From: DATMER01 sp040349255
GTDB taxonomy: Bacteria; Acidobacteriota; Thermoanaerobaculia; Multivoradales; UBA5704
DNA length: 64,000 nt
Assembly: GCA_040349255.1 (NCBI GenBank)
Contig: JBEQUE010000082.1
Coordinates: 19,691 to 83,690 of the forward strand
Reading direction: 5' to 3'
How positions within the stretch are numbered: the stretch's first letter is position 1; each line of letters begins with the position of its first letter. The position numbers and the translations under genes were made by a program. Shown piece after piece: positions 1 through 9,904 of this stretch. Below the pieces are notes generated by a model. The model was given only the letters and a program-made list of their open reading frames with translations. It was not told the origin of the DNA and ran no database searches.

Positions 1-1
1 C

Positions 2-562
2 CCGGCCCGCGCCGCCCGGCTCTACGAAGAGATCGCCGCGGCGCAGCCGGCGGACTCCAGCGTCCTGGCCAACCTCGGCCTCGCCCGCATGCTCCAGGGC
101 GACTACGCGGCGAGCGCAGCGGCCCTGGAGCGCGCGGTCGGGATGGAGCCGGAGAGCTACGTCCTCCTCCTCAACCTCGCCCAGGCGCGCGGGCTCCAGG
201 GGAGGAAGGCCGAGGCCGAGCGCATGCTCCGCCGGGTGCTCGAGCTCTCCGAGCGCGACCCGGCCGCCGGGGAGTGGCAGCGCCTGACCGTGCGCGCCCA
301 GGCCTTCGCGCAGCTCGGCGAGCCGACGAAGGCCGTGGCCGAGGCGCAGGAGGCGCTGCGCCTAGCCCCCCGCAGCGGCCAGGTGGCGTTCGAGGCCGCC
401 CTGGTCTACGCCCTGGTCGGCGACCGCACGGCCGCGCTGGTCAACGCCCAGCGCGCCCGGGACCTCGGGTTCGAAGCCCCGGGCTGGTTCCGCCTCCCCT
501 GGTTCGAGCCCCTGCGCTCCGACCCCGGCTTCCGACGGCTCCTCGAAGCGTCCGGGAGCTAG
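2..562 (+). CDS. TPR-repeat protein, C-terminal part (5' end outside window)
   Basis: The frame is open from base 2, so this is the last 186 residues of a longer gene. The visible part is a stack of tetratricopeptide-type helical hairpins (repeated N-L-A-x-A-x-x-x-Q-G pattern, for example NLGLARMLQGDY and NLAQARGLQGR), which normally form protein-protein scaffolds. The C-terminus (region around LVGDRTAALVNAQRARDLGF) resembles the tail of large bacterial TPR or serine/threonine-kinase-TPR proteins, but the effector domain lies outside the window, so no specific role can be given. The stop codon shares bases with the stop of the convergent minus-strand gene: the palindrome CTAG at 559-562 serves both strands. 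Confidence 0.85.
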   Translation, partial: PARAARLYEEIAAAQPADSSVLANLGLARMLQGDYAASAAALERAVGMEPESYVLLLNLAQARGLQGRKAEAERMLRRVLELSERDPAAGEWQRLTVRAQAFAQLGEPTKAVAEAQEALRLAPRSGQVAFEAALVYALVGDRTAALVNAQRARDLGFEAPGWFRLPWFEPLRSDPGFRRLLEASGS

Positions 563-1668
563 ATGCAGATGCCGCTCGCCGTGCACGATGGCGGCTGGAT
601 CACCGTGGGGTCGAGCTGCATGCGGATGCCCCGGCGGCGCCACATCTCCAGCTCGTCCCCTCCGACGTCGAGCAGGGAGAACCCGTCCTTCAGGTCGGCC
701 TCCAGATAGAACGTGGTGATCTGGCCGACCAGGCAGTAGTTCTTCTCCTGCTCGGGGCTGCCGATCGTGCAGCCGTGGCGCCCGGTCTCCTGGATCCAGA
801 GGAGCTGGGCCCGCTTTCCTTCCTCCTCGCGCTCCGCCGACCGGAGCTGCGCCGGCCACCCGCGCGGCTCGTATCCGTGGACCCGGACCTCGCCCGGGTT
901 GGCGGGCGCCCGCTCGAAGCGGAGGTCGATCCCGGTCTTGGTCGCGATCTGGATCGCGATGTCCTTGACGTCGTCCTCGCGCAAGCAGATCGTCGGCTCC
1001 AGCCCCAGGCAGGGCGGCAGGAGGGCCTGCGCCTCGGGCAGGAACAGGTCGTACACCGGCCGGCCGAAGACGTCGGAGCCGAGCATCTTGATCGTGTACG
1101 GCTCGGGCTTGCCGGGGTCGCCGATCCCGAGGTCGGGGCCGGCCTCCTCGGGCCGGTTGACGATCGCGAGATAGAGGCCGCCGTCCACCAGCTCCGGATC
1201 GGTGGGGTCGCGGTCGAGCAGCCGGCAGACGATGCGCAGAGCGGTCACCTTCACGAAGCCGCCGTGCGCCTTGTTCGCCTCCTCCTGGTCCCAGGTCAGC
1301 TCGCAGGTCCGGGGGTCGAGCAGCGCCGCGGTCAGCCCGGCGACCGGGGCGTACGGGTCGGTGACCGACTCGACCACCGGAACGCCGGCGTCGTCCGTGA
1401 GGATCTCCACGCCCTGCTTCCCGTCGATCCGGAACAGGAACCGGAGCACTTTCCCCGCCTGGAGGATCTGGACGCCGGGCTCGAAGCGCGTGTCCCACGG
1501 CGCCCGGACGTAGTCGAAGATCGTCGGGTAGAGGGCCCGGCACAGGTCCCCGCCCTTGAACGTGATGCCGGTGATCTCGAGGTCGTAGCCGGCCTCCTCG
1601 CGAGCCGGCGCCAGGGTCGCACTGCGGAGATTACTGAGAGTGCCGGGATTGCCGAGAGTCTCGATCAT
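559..1668 (-). CDS. Hypothetical protein, 369 aa
   Basis: Not recognised. It has no signal peptide and no clear membrane segment; it is moderately acidic with scattered cysteines and ends in a Cys-containing tail (SCTASGICI). Several stretches (FYLEADLKDGFSLLDVGGDELE, DPYAPVAG, RFEPGVQI) suggest a mostly beta soluble fold. Codon use and GC match the core genes. It is convergent with the TPR gene, and the 185 bp upstream carries three copies of a 12-bp palindrome. It could be a structural or secretion-associated protein, but nothing seen supports a function. Confidence 0.7.
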   Translation of the reverse strand: MIETLGNPGTLSNLRSATLAPAREEAGYDLEITGITFKGGDLCRALYPTIFDYVRAPWDTRFEPGVQILQAGKVLRFLFRIDGKQGVEILTDDAGVPVVESVTDPYAPVAGLTAALLDPRTCELTWDQEEANKAHGGFVKVTALRIVCRLLDRDPTDPELVDGGLYLAIVNRPEEAGPDLGIGDPGKPEPYTIKMLGSDVFGRPVYDLFLPEAQALLPPCLGLEPTICLREDDVKDIAIQIATKTGIDLRFERAPANPGEVRVHGYEPRGWPAQLRSAEREEEGKRAQLLWIQETGRHGCTIGSPEQEKNYCLVGQITTFYLEADLKDGFSLLDVGGDELEMWRRRGIRMQLDPTVIQPPSCTASGICI

Positions 1669-1761
1669 GTCGCGCCTCCTTTTTGAGCTGTTGACGACCG
1701 GGACAAGGCAACGGGCGTGCCACGCCGCTCTCCGGGGGAGAGGGCCCTCCGGACGGTTCCT

Positions 1762-1807
1762 CCGACGCGTCGGACCGGGGTTTCCGACGCGTCGGCCGAC
1801 GCGTCGG
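1762..1807. promoter_or_regulatory. Three copies of the 12-bp palindrome CCGACGCGTCGG
   Basis: Perfect copies lie at 1762-1773, 1784-1795 and 1796-1807; start-to-start spacings are 22 and 12 bp. They sit 94-139 bp upstream of the minus-strand hypothetical gene (start 1668) and just past the end of the protease gene. Repeated palindromes in a 5' region look like operator sites, but they could also be part of a transcription-termination structure. Confidence 0.5.
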
Positions 1808-1818
1808 AGGGAAGGGAC

Positions 1819-1842
1819 AGGGGGCGGCCGGAGCCGCCCCCT
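1819..1842 (-). terminator. Hairpin after the matrixin-type protease gene
   Basis: A perfect 10-bp stem (AGGGGGCGGC / GCCGCCCCCT) with loop CGGA lies 11 bp past the protease stop codon. There is no clear U-tract on the minus strand, so efficiency is uncertain. Confidence 0.5.
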
Positions 1843-1853
1843 GGAGAGAGGCT

Positions 1854-3803
1854 TCAGGGCTTCTCGGAGAGCAGCAGGGAGAACATGAAGTTGAAGGTGG
1901 TGTTCTGCGTGAAGGTCGCGCCGCCGTTGTCCGAGACGTACGAGTAGCCGAAGATCGGCGCGTCGTTCGACGGCACGCCGCCGTCGAGGCCGATCATCGG
2001 CGGGACGCCGTTGGGGCCGGCGAACGGCGTCGTGGTCGGGATGCGCAGCACCAGGAACAGGTTCTGGATCTGGCCCGTCTGGATGCCGTGCCGGATGGCC
2101 AGGGTGGTCAGCTCGGGGAGCGGGAAGTAGAGCGGGGCGAAGTCGTTGTCCTGGGCGAAGAAGCTGACGTCGCGCACCAGCGGGTGGGCGAGGTCGATGG
2201 TGGCAGTCGAGCCGCTGACCGTGCCCTTGGCGATCGTCGCCTCGGCGTAGACCGGCGCGGTCGAGGCGTCGCTCTGGAAGGTCAGGAACGTGGCCGCCTG
2301 GATCACCAGGTCGCCGCCCGGATCGAGGGCGGTGATCTGGCTCGCCGGGATGCGCACCGCGTAGTAGCGGCCCGCCGGAGCGCCGGTGAAGCCGACGAAG
2401 TCGCGGGCGCCGAAGTTGGCGATCTGGACCTGCTCGTTGGTGACGAAGTTGATGCCGTTGATGGGGAGCCCGGCCACGGCCGGAACCGGGATCGACAGGC
2501 CGGGACGGACCTCGTGGGCCGCGTCGCCGGGCGTCCAGAACTCCTCCTCGAAGTTGAGCTGGCCGAAGAGGTCGCCGATCAGCGCGTTGAAGCTGATCGA
2601 GCCGGAGGGGACGGGCAGGCCGTCCGTCGCCTCGATCCCGATGTTGTAGAGGCCGGTGCGGACCGGCAGCACGTAGTTCCCGTTCACGATGTTGAACGAC
2701 GGATCGACCAGGAAGAGGTCGCCGGTGCTCGGGTCGAACGAGAGCTGGGTCGTGCCGCTGAAGCCGGTGGTGTTGAGGACGCCGTCGAGCAGGCCGGTCG
2801 CCGAGACGCTGGCTCCCGCCACCGGCTCGTCGAACACGCCGTGCCGGACCGATCCCTTGATCAGGCCGAAGCGCGAGGAGAACGACTGGTCGCCCGGCTG
2901 GAGAGCCGCGGGGCCGGAGGCCGCCGTGCCCTCCTGGTAGAAGTAGGAGCTCCAGGAGATGTCGTCGGTGTCGAGCGAGCGCTGGGCGAGCTCGGCGACC
3001 GGATCGCCGGTGTCGATGAAGGGGAACATGGTGGCGCCGTTGCCGTCCGTCCGGCTGATCACGTTGTTGAGGACGTGCGACAGGCCGTGCGAGTGGCCGA
3101 ACTCGTGCGTGGCCACCGCCCGCAGGTCGACCGAGAAGATGTTGTTGTCGGCCGCGGCGTCCGCGGTCGTGAAGCGGAAGCCGTTCACCGGGTCGGTGTT
3201 GAACTGGACGTCGTTGTCGAGGATCGTCCCGGCCTTGTAGAAGCCGGCCGGGAATTCGATGTCGCCGTCGGAGTCGGCGTCCTTGCAGACCGAGATCGCC
3301 GACGAGACGTCGGAGTCGCCGTCGCCGTCGAGGTCGTCGCCGTTGACCAGCGTCTCATCCGAGATCAGGGTGACCGACGGGGACACCGCGATCGCCGGGA
3401 AGGTGGGATCGACGCGGAAGCTCAGCTCGTTGACCATGTCGAACCCGGCGAGCCCCGGGTTGGCCACCGTGCCGGTGATCTTCATGTTGATGTAGGAGGT
3501 GGAGATGTTGTTCCATTGATCGAACGACTGCTGCAGGGCGGTGGTGGCGCCGGCGAGCGACAGCACCGGGGAGCCGAGCGGGTTGGGGATCGGATCGAGC
3601 GTGTTGTTCATCCGGTAGGAGACCGGGATGCAGCGCGGGTCCCACTTGATCGGGACCAGCCGGGCGACGATCTGGCCGGGGATCGGCGAGGGGACGTTGC
3701 CCGTGATGTCGAGGGATTCGAGGGCTCCGCCGGCGAACGCCGGCACGGCAAGGGTCAGCAGCAGCATGGCCGCCAGGGCGGCCAGGACAGTCTTCTTCGA
3801 CAT
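1854..3803 (-). CDS. Secreted matrixin-type (M10-like) zinc metalloprotease
   Basis: The 649-residue product begins with a Sec signal peptide (about residues 1-25, ending AFAG). The extended zinc-binding motif HEFGHSHGLSH at about 233-243 (HExxHxxGxxH, ligands H233, H237, H243, catalytic E234) identifies the metzincin/matrixin clan. Upstream, a DxDxDG-rich stretch (about 157-168) may bind calcium. The roughly 400 residues after the catalytic core are beta-rich and probably form carbohydrate- or matrix-binding modules; I cannot name them. It is expected to be exported and to cleave extracellular protein. The gene directly upstream (3849-4412) encodes a small exported protein of a type I associate with such proteases, and the pair is probably one transcription unit (45-bp gap). 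Confidence 0.85.
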   Translation of the reverse strand: MSKKTVLAALAAMLLLTLAVPAFAGGALESLDITGNVPSPIPGQIVARLVPIKWDPRCIPVSYRMNNTLDPIPNPLGSPVLSLAGATTALQQSFDQWNNISTSYINMKITGTVANPGLAGFDMVNELSFRVDPTFPAIAVSPSVTLISDETLVNGDDLDGDGDSDVSSAISVCKDADSDGDIEFPAGFYKAGTILDNDVQFNTDPVNGFRFTTADAAADNNIFSVDLRAVATHEFGHSHGLSHVLNNVISRTDGNGATMFPFIDTGDPVAELAQRSLDTDDISWSSYFYQEGTAASGPAALQPGDQSFSSRFGLIKGSVRHGVFDEPVAGASVSATGLLDGVLNTTGFSGTTQLSFDPSTGDLFLVDPSFNIVNGNYVLPVRTGLYNIGIEATDGLPVPSGSISFNALIGDLFGQLNFEEEFWTPGDAAHEVRPGLSIPVPAVAGLPINGINFVTNEQVQIANFGARDFVGFTGAPAGRYYAVRIPASQITALDPGGDLVIQAATFLTFQSDASTAPVYAEATIAKGTVSGSTATIDLAHPLVRDVSFFAQDNDFAPLYFPLPELTTLAIRHGIQTGQIQNLFLVLRIPTTTPFAGPNGVPPMIGLDGGVPSNDAPIFGYSYVSDNGGATFTQNTTFNFMFSLLLSEKP

Positions 3804-3848
3804 GGGTATCCTCCTGAGAAATTCACCGTTGACCGTGAAACGACGACC

Positions 3849-4412
3849 TCACTGGAGCTTTCCGGCCTCGAGGTCCCGGATGCGCGCCCGGAGCTGCTCG
3901 AGGCTGATGGATGTGGCTCCGCCCCGCACGACCGTCGAGCCGTTCTGCAGCCGGAGGTCGCTCAGGTTCCGGGTCCCGACGAGACCCGATTCGGTCGTCT
4001 TCACGAGGGTGAACTTCCCCTGCGAATACCCGACGATGGAAAAACCGTCCCGCACCATGTTGTCCGGAGTGAGGAACAGCAGCACCTGCTCGCGCACGAG
4101 AATCTCCGGGGCCCCCGGATAGGTCACGGCCACAGGGATCCTGCGATGGACATCGACGCCGCCGGGCAGAACGACCGTGACCTCGCGCACCGCGCTCCCC
4201 TGGAGCACCTCGTCGACCGCAATGGTGGCCTTCGTCACCAGCGTGCGGCCGACCCAGGTCGGCTCGAGGTTCGTGCAGTGCCCGGTCAGGATGATCCCGG
4301 ACTTCCGGATCATGTCGCTGTCGGTCTGCTTGAGGACTGTGGTGGCCCAGAGGGCCGGGGCGGCGAGGGCGATCGCGGCGCAAAGCAGGGCTCTTGCTAC
4401 TCGCTTCGACAT
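3849..4412 (-). CDS. Small exported protein, partner of the matrixin-type protease
   Basis: 187 residues with an N-terminal signal peptide (cleavage near ALWAT, about residue 23). The mature part follows a pattern I recognise from short proteins next to secreted matrixin-like proteases: a beta-rich segment ending in a conserved PGG (VVLPGGVDV), then an E-x-V-L-L-F-L segment, then a GYSQGKF segment. The function of that family is not established; an inhibitor, chaperone or substrate-presenting role would fit the pairing, but that is inference. Start chosen because it gives a complete signal peptide. It is the first gene of the two-gene minus-strand unit, divergent from ettA. Confidence 0.65.
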   Translation of the reverse strand: MSKRVARALLCAAIALAAPALWATTVLKQTDSDMIRKSGIILTGHCTNLEPTWVGRTLVTKATIAVDEVLQGSAVREVTVVLPGGVDVHRRIPVAVTYPGAPEILVREQVLLFLTPDNMVRDGFSIVGYSQGKFTLVKTTESGLVGTRNLSDLRLQNGSTVVRGGATSISLEQLRARIRDLEAGKLQ

Positions 4413-4595
4413 CGTTTCCTCCTTCGTGCATCGTCCTTATTACTGCATGAGGGCAACGGCGCCCTCTTCAAGAGATATCGACATTAATGACTGTGCGCGC
4501 GAGCACCCAAAGCGCTACTCGGCGTGAGATGGAGTAGAATCCGCCCCCGTCCGCTTCCCGGACACCGATCCCGCGAACAATTCAGGAGCAGCGCC

Positions 4596-6281
<1,686 letters not shown>

Positions 6282-6328
6282 GGCCGACCTGGCACCCTGC
6301 TTGCACATCTTCTCTGACCGGGAACAGC

Positions 6329-6353
6329 CGGCGGCCGGGTCCTCTGGCCGCCG
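6329..6353 (+). terminator. Hairpin downstream of ettA
   Basis: Stem CGGCGGCC / GGCCGCCG (6329-6336 / 6346-6353) with a 9-nt loop, in the gap before the sortase substrate gene. There is no T-run, so it may be a weak or factor-assisted terminator. Confidence 0.4.
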
Positions 6354-6386
6354 CGGAACTAACGAATCGGAGAGGAGAGTCACACC

Positions 6387-6926
6387 ATGAAGAAGTCACT
6401 GCTTTCCATCCTGGCGGTCTTCCTTCTGACAACCGGCGTCGCCATGGCGCAGAGCGCCAACACGACGGCCCCGGGCCCGACCATGCAGCGCGAGCCCGGC
6501 CAGACCAGCAACAACCTGCCGAATCCGGGCAACCCGCAGACCGACCTGAGCAACCGCGACACCTATTCGACCGGCACCACCGGTACGACCGGCACCGCCA
6601 CGGGCACCACCACGACGACCACCACGGGCACCGAGACCGAGGCCAATGAGGGCATGGACGTGGATGTGGACACCGGCGCGCGCGCCAACGGCGCGGTCGA
6701 TATCGACGTGAAGCGCAACGGCGACGCCGACACCGACGCCTCGGGCATCGACGAGACCGGCACCGGCCCGGCGACCGAGACCGGCTCGGCCACCACCGAC
6801 ACCACCTCGACCGAGACCGGCGCCCTGCCGGACACCGCCAGCGAGCTGCCGCTCCTGGCTGTCGCCGGCCTGCTGGCCCTGGGCTCCTACTTCATGGTCC
6901 GCCTGGCCCGCCGCAACAACGCCTGA
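6387..6926 (+). CDS. Sortase substrate: Thr-rich exported protein with C-terminal LPDTA sorting signal
   Basis: 179 residues. Signal peptide at about 1-21 (ends AMAQ), then a low-complexity middle dominated by T, G, D and A (six consecutive T near 75-80; D-V-D repeats near 91-108). The C-terminus has the three parts of a cell-wall sorting signal: LPDTA at 147-151, a hydrophobic span of about 17 residues, and a short basic tail (RLARRNNA). LPxTA motifs are the known target of class D sortases, and such a sortase is encoded next door. A strong purine-rich RBS (GGAGAGGAGAG) precedes the ATG. In a diderm the final attachment partner is unclear. Confidence 0.8.
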   Translation: MKKSLLSILAVFLLTTGVAMAQSANTTAPGPTMQREPGQTSNNLPNPGNPQTDLSNRDTYSTGTTGTTGTATGTTTTTTTGTETEANEGMDVDVDTGARANGAVDIDVKRNGDADTDASGIDETGTGPATETGSATTDTTSTETGALPDTASELPLLAVAGLLALGSYFMVRLARRNNA

Positions 6927-6957
6927 GCCGACGGAACCACCTGATGGACGACATCGA

Positions 6958-6995
6958 TCACCTGGCGCCGCGAGGCGCCAGGTGATGTACTTTTT
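6958..6995 (+). terminator. Rho-independent terminator between sortase substrate and sortase
   Basis: A perfect 12-bp stem (6958-6969 / 6974-6985) closes a GCGA tetraloop and is followed, after five bases, by TTTTT at 6991-6995. The sortase RBS (GGGGAAGG, 6996-7003) starts immediately after. The arrangement suggests partial termination, giving much more substrate than sortase mRNA. Confidence 0.8.
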
Positions 6996-7009
6996 GGGGA
7001 AGGCGTTCG

Positions 7010-7684
7010 ATGATCCGAGACGAGAGAAAGACCTGGGACTGGCTGGAGCGGGCCCTGCTCCTGATCGGCGTGCTCTGCCTGGGCATCTGGCTGTGGTCCT
7101 GGGCGGACGCCCGGAGGTTCGAGGCGCAGCAGAACGAGATCCTGGAGCAGACCCTCGCCGGACACGCCACGACCGCCCCGGTCAAGCCGTCCTCCGCGTC
7201 GGAGACGGACGCGCTCGCCTCCTTCCAGCGCAAGGGGAAGAAGCTCGAGAGCCCGCGGCCGGACGAGGGGCAGCTCCTCGGCCGCATCCGGATCCCGAGC
7301 GTGGATGTCACCGCCGTGATCGTGGAGGGGGTGGGCAAGACCAGCCTCCGCCGCGCCGCCGGCCACATCCCCGGCACGGCCCTGCCCTCCGAGGACGGGG
7401 GGAACATCGGCATCGCCGCGCATCGGGACAGTTTTTTCCGCGGCCTCAAGGACATTCGTAAAGATGACACGATCGAGCTGACCACGCTCGACGGCACCCA
7501 CCGTTACCAGGTCGAATGGACAAAGATCGTCGAGCCCACGGACACCTCGGTCCTGGCCCCGACCGGCGGCCCCGCCCTCACCCTGGTCACCTGCTACCCG
7601 TTCTACTACGTCGGCTCCGCACCCCGGCGCTTCATCGTCCGCGCCCACCGCATCGACGAAGAGGACGAGCCGGCGGGGACTTAG
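7010..7684 (+). CDS. Class D sortase
   Basis: A 224-residue transpeptidase. One N-terminal membrane anchor (about 15-31), a charged linker, then the sortase beta-barrel. The catalytic triad is visible: H138 in AAHRDSFF, C195 in TLVTCYPF, and the arginine in SAPRRFIVRAHR (R206/R207). The TCYPF...GSAP-RRF pattern is that of class D sortases, which cleave LPxTA-type signals between T and A. It lies 83 bp after a gene whose product carries exactly such a signal, with a terminator between them. It should sit in the cytoplasmic membrane facing outward. Start supported by GGGGAAGG 6 nt upstream. Confidence 0.9.
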   Translation: MIRDERKTWDWLERALLLIGVLCLGIWLWSWADARRFEAQQNEILEQTLAGHATTAPVKPSSASETDALASFQRKGKKLESPRPDEGQLLGRIRIPSVDVTAVIVEGVGKTSLRRAAGHIPGTALPSEDGGNIGIAAHRDSFFRGLKDIRKDDTIELTTLDGTHRYQVEWTKIVEPTDTSVLAPTGGPALTLVTCYPFYYVGSAPRRFIVRAHRIDEEDEPAGT

Positions 7685-7687
7685 TCT

Positions 7688-8176
7688 CTACGGCAGCGCC
7701 GGCGGCTGCCAGGCTCCCAGCGCGTGACGGAGCGTGACGATCTGCCCGATGTGGTAAGCGTTGTGGTCCGCGATCAGGAGCGCCTCGCGCAGGACCGTCT
7801 GACCCTTGCCCCAGGGGATCTTCGCGAAGAGGTCGGTCTGCGGATCGGCCACCAGGTCCTCCATCGCCTTCAGGTCGCGGCGGAACTGCCCGACGCTGCG
7901 GTCCCAGGCCTGGTCGTCCGGCGGAGCCGCGGTCTCGGGCCAGTAGTCGTCGGGCCATTTGCGGTGCTCGTAGTCGGGGTTGCGGCTGAAGTCCAGGATG
8001 TCCCACTGGGCGATGCGCAGGTGCTCCAGGAGCTGCCACGGCGTGTGCGGCAGGTCCTGGGCGCGGGCGCCGCGGAGGGCCGCGGGCAGCCCCTCGATCG
8101 CCTCGTCGAATCGGAGATGGGCGCTGCCGCCTCGCAGCAGCTCCAGGAGATGGTCGCGCAGGCTCTGATCGCTCAT
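7688..8176 (-). CDS. DinB-superfamily protein
   Basis: 162 residues of a predicted four-helix bundle. The three metal-binding histidines typical of DinB/YfiT proteins are present: one in the WQLLEHLRIAQWD segment and two in the DHNAYHIGQIV segment near the C-terminus. The superfamily includes thiol transferases and stress-induced proteins of unknown substrate; which applies here cannot be told. The start codon overlaps the stop of the upstream aldehyde dehydrogenase gene (ATGA, 8176-8173), so the two are translationally coupled. Its stop lies three bases from the convergent sortase gene. Confidence 0.85.
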   Translation of the reverse strand: MSDQSLRDHLLELLRGGSAHLRFDEAIEGLPAALRGARAQDLPHTPWQLLEHLRIAQWDILDFSRNPDYEHRKWPDDYWPETAAPPDDQAWDRSVGQFRRDLKAMEDLVADPQTDLFAKIPWGKGQTVLREALLIADHNAYHIGQIVTLRHALGAWQPPALP

Positions 8177-9735
8177 GAAGTCACCCCCGCAAGGTTATCG
8201 ACAAGAGGCCGGCTGCCTTGGAGCGCCACCCGCTGCAGGTAAAGCTTGAGTCCCACGAGGCCGCCCAGCTCCTCGCCTCCCCCGGCGCGGCCAGGACCTC
8301 CGTGGAGGGTCTGCGGCAGGGCCGCGCCCGAGCCCGGCGCCTCGCCGGCGCTCGCCTCGGAGCCGATGTACACGCGCCCGGTCGAGTCCGCGCCCCGGGC
8401 CAGGAGCTCGCCGATCCAGCCGGCGTCGTCGCTGTAGACCGAGGTCACCAGCGTGCCGCCGCCCATGGCCATGATCTCCGCCGCGGACGCCGCGGTCGAG
8501 TCATAAGGCAGGATCGTGGCCACCGGGCCGAAGACCTCCCGGTCGTGCACCGGGCCGGCGGTTGCCGGATCGTCGCTGCGCAGCAGGGTCGGCGCCAGGA
8601 AGTAGCCCTTGCCTCCGGGCACGCCCGCGCCGTCCGCCCGTTCGGCCCGGCCGTGGACGATCCGGGCTCCCTTCTGCAGCTCGGCCAGGCCGCGCAGCGC
8701 GTCCGCGAGCTGGTCGGCCGTGGCGAGCGGGCCCATGCGGACCGACGGGTCGGCCGGATCGCCGACCACCACCTTCTCCAGCCTGGCGATCAGCGCGGCC
8801 TGGACGTCGTCCGCCCGGTCGCGCGGCACCAGGATGCGGCGCACGGCCGTGCACTTCTGGCCGGCCTTCTGGGTTATCTCCCGGGCCACCTCCTTGACGA
8901 AGAGGTCGAGCGTCGGCGAGCCGGGCGCCACGTCCGGGCCGAGCACGGCGGCGTTCAGGCTGTCGGCCTCGACGTTGACCCTCGTGCAGGAGGCCAGGAG
9001 GTTGTCCCGCGAGCGCAGGCTCTTCGCGGTGTCGGCCGAGCCGGTGAAGGCGAGCACGTCCTGCGGTCCGAGACGGTCGAGGAGGTCGCCCGTCGAGCCG
9101 ACGATGAGCTGGAGCGCGCCTTCGGGAAGAATACCGGCCTCGACGATCAGCTCGACGGCGCGCTCGGTGGTCAGCGCGGTGGCCGTGGCCGGCTTGGTGA
9201 TCACCGGCATGCCGGCCAGGAGCGCGCAGGCCGCCTTCTCCGCGAAGCCCCAGACCGGGAAGTTGAAGGCGTTGATGTGCACCGCGACGCCCCGCCTGGG
9301 CACCAGGATGTGCTGGGCCCAGAAGGCCTCGGTCTTCGCGAGCTGGACCCCGTCGCCCTCGGTCAGGAAGGTGCGGTCGCCGAGCCGGCGGCCGATGGAC
9401 GAGTAGAAGGCCAGGGTGCCGCTGCCGCCGTCGATGTCGAAGGCGCCATCGGAAGCGGTGGTGCCGTTGTTCTGGCGCGAGAGGTCCAGCAGCTCGTCGC
9501 GGTTGTCGCGCAGGACCCTGGACATCTCCTTGAGCAGGCCGGAGCGCTGGGCGAAGGTCATGGCACGCAGCGCCGGTCCGCCCTTGTCCCGCGCGAAGGC
9601 GAGCACTTCGCCGAAGTCGATCCCCGCGCTGGAGACGCGCGCGATCTCTTCCTCGGTCGACGGGTTCACCAGGGTGGCAAATCCGGACCCGGCCTCGTGC
9701 CAGCGTCCCCCTACGTAGCTTTTCAACGTCTTCAT
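8173..9735 (-). CDS. Aldehyde dehydrogenase, PaaZ-N/BoxD type
   Basis: A 520-residue NAD(P)-dependent aldehyde dehydrogenase. Visible marks: the INAFNFPVWG segment, the VITKPATATA cofactor-binding stretch, FTGSADTA, VEADSLNAAVL, and the catalytic cysteine in GQKCTAVRR. The C-terminal pattern ending in YLQRVALQG is characteristic of the aldehyde dehydrogenase half of PaaZ and of BoxD (3,4-dehydroadipyl-CoA semialdehyde dehydrogenase); the MaoC hydratase domain of full PaaZ is absent, so BoxD-like is the better fit. A role in aerobic aromatic-acyl-CoA degradation is therefore likely, but no other box or paa genes are nearby. First gene of a pair with the DinB protein. Confidence 0.85.
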   Translation of the reverse strand: MKTLKSYVGGRWHEAGSGFATLVNPSTEEEIARVSSAGIDFGEVLAFARDKGGPALRAMTFAQRSGLLKEMSRVLRDNRDELLDLSRQNNGTTASDGAFDIDGGSGTLAFYSSIGRRLGDRTFLTEGDGVQLAKTEAFWAQHILVPRRGVAVHINAFNFPVWGFAEKAACALLAGMPVITKPATATALTTERAVELIVEAGILPEGALQLIVGSTGDLLDRLGPQDVLAFTGSADTAKSLRSRDNLLASCTRVNVEADSLNAAVLGPDVAPGSPTLDLFVKEVAREITQKAGQKCTAVRRILVPRDRADDVQAALIARLEKVVVGDPADPSVRMGPLATADQLADALRGLAELQKGARIVHGRAERADGAGVPGGKGYFLAPTLLRSDDPATAGPVHDREVFGPVATILPYDSTAASAAEIMAMGGGTLVTSVYSDDAGWIGELLARGADSTGRVYIGSEASAGEAPGSGAALPQTLHGGPGRAGGGEELGGLVGLKLYLQRVALQGSRPLVDNLAGVTS

Positions 9736-9775
9736 GCGGTTCCTCCCCGGCCGGCAATCCTATACCGCCTGCACC

Positions 9776-9812
9776 GGTTGACGCCCCGGTTGACGCCCCG
9801 ATTGACGCCCGG
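9776..9812. repeat. Short 12-bp direct repeat, three units
   Basis: GGTTGACGCCCC occurs at 9776-9787 and 9788-9799, followed by a variant (GATTGACGCCCG, 9800-9811). It lies in the divergent intergenic region between the aldehyde dehydrogenase and TMEM43-like genes, so it could be a regulator-binding site; no more can be said. Confidence 0.4.
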
Positions 9813-9904
9813 TAACGTCCGGGATACCTTGTCGCCAGATCACCCTGAAGTCTGTCGCGCCCCCGGAGCATTCCGCCCGGGTGGACCGTGTGACGGAGAT
9901 TCCA

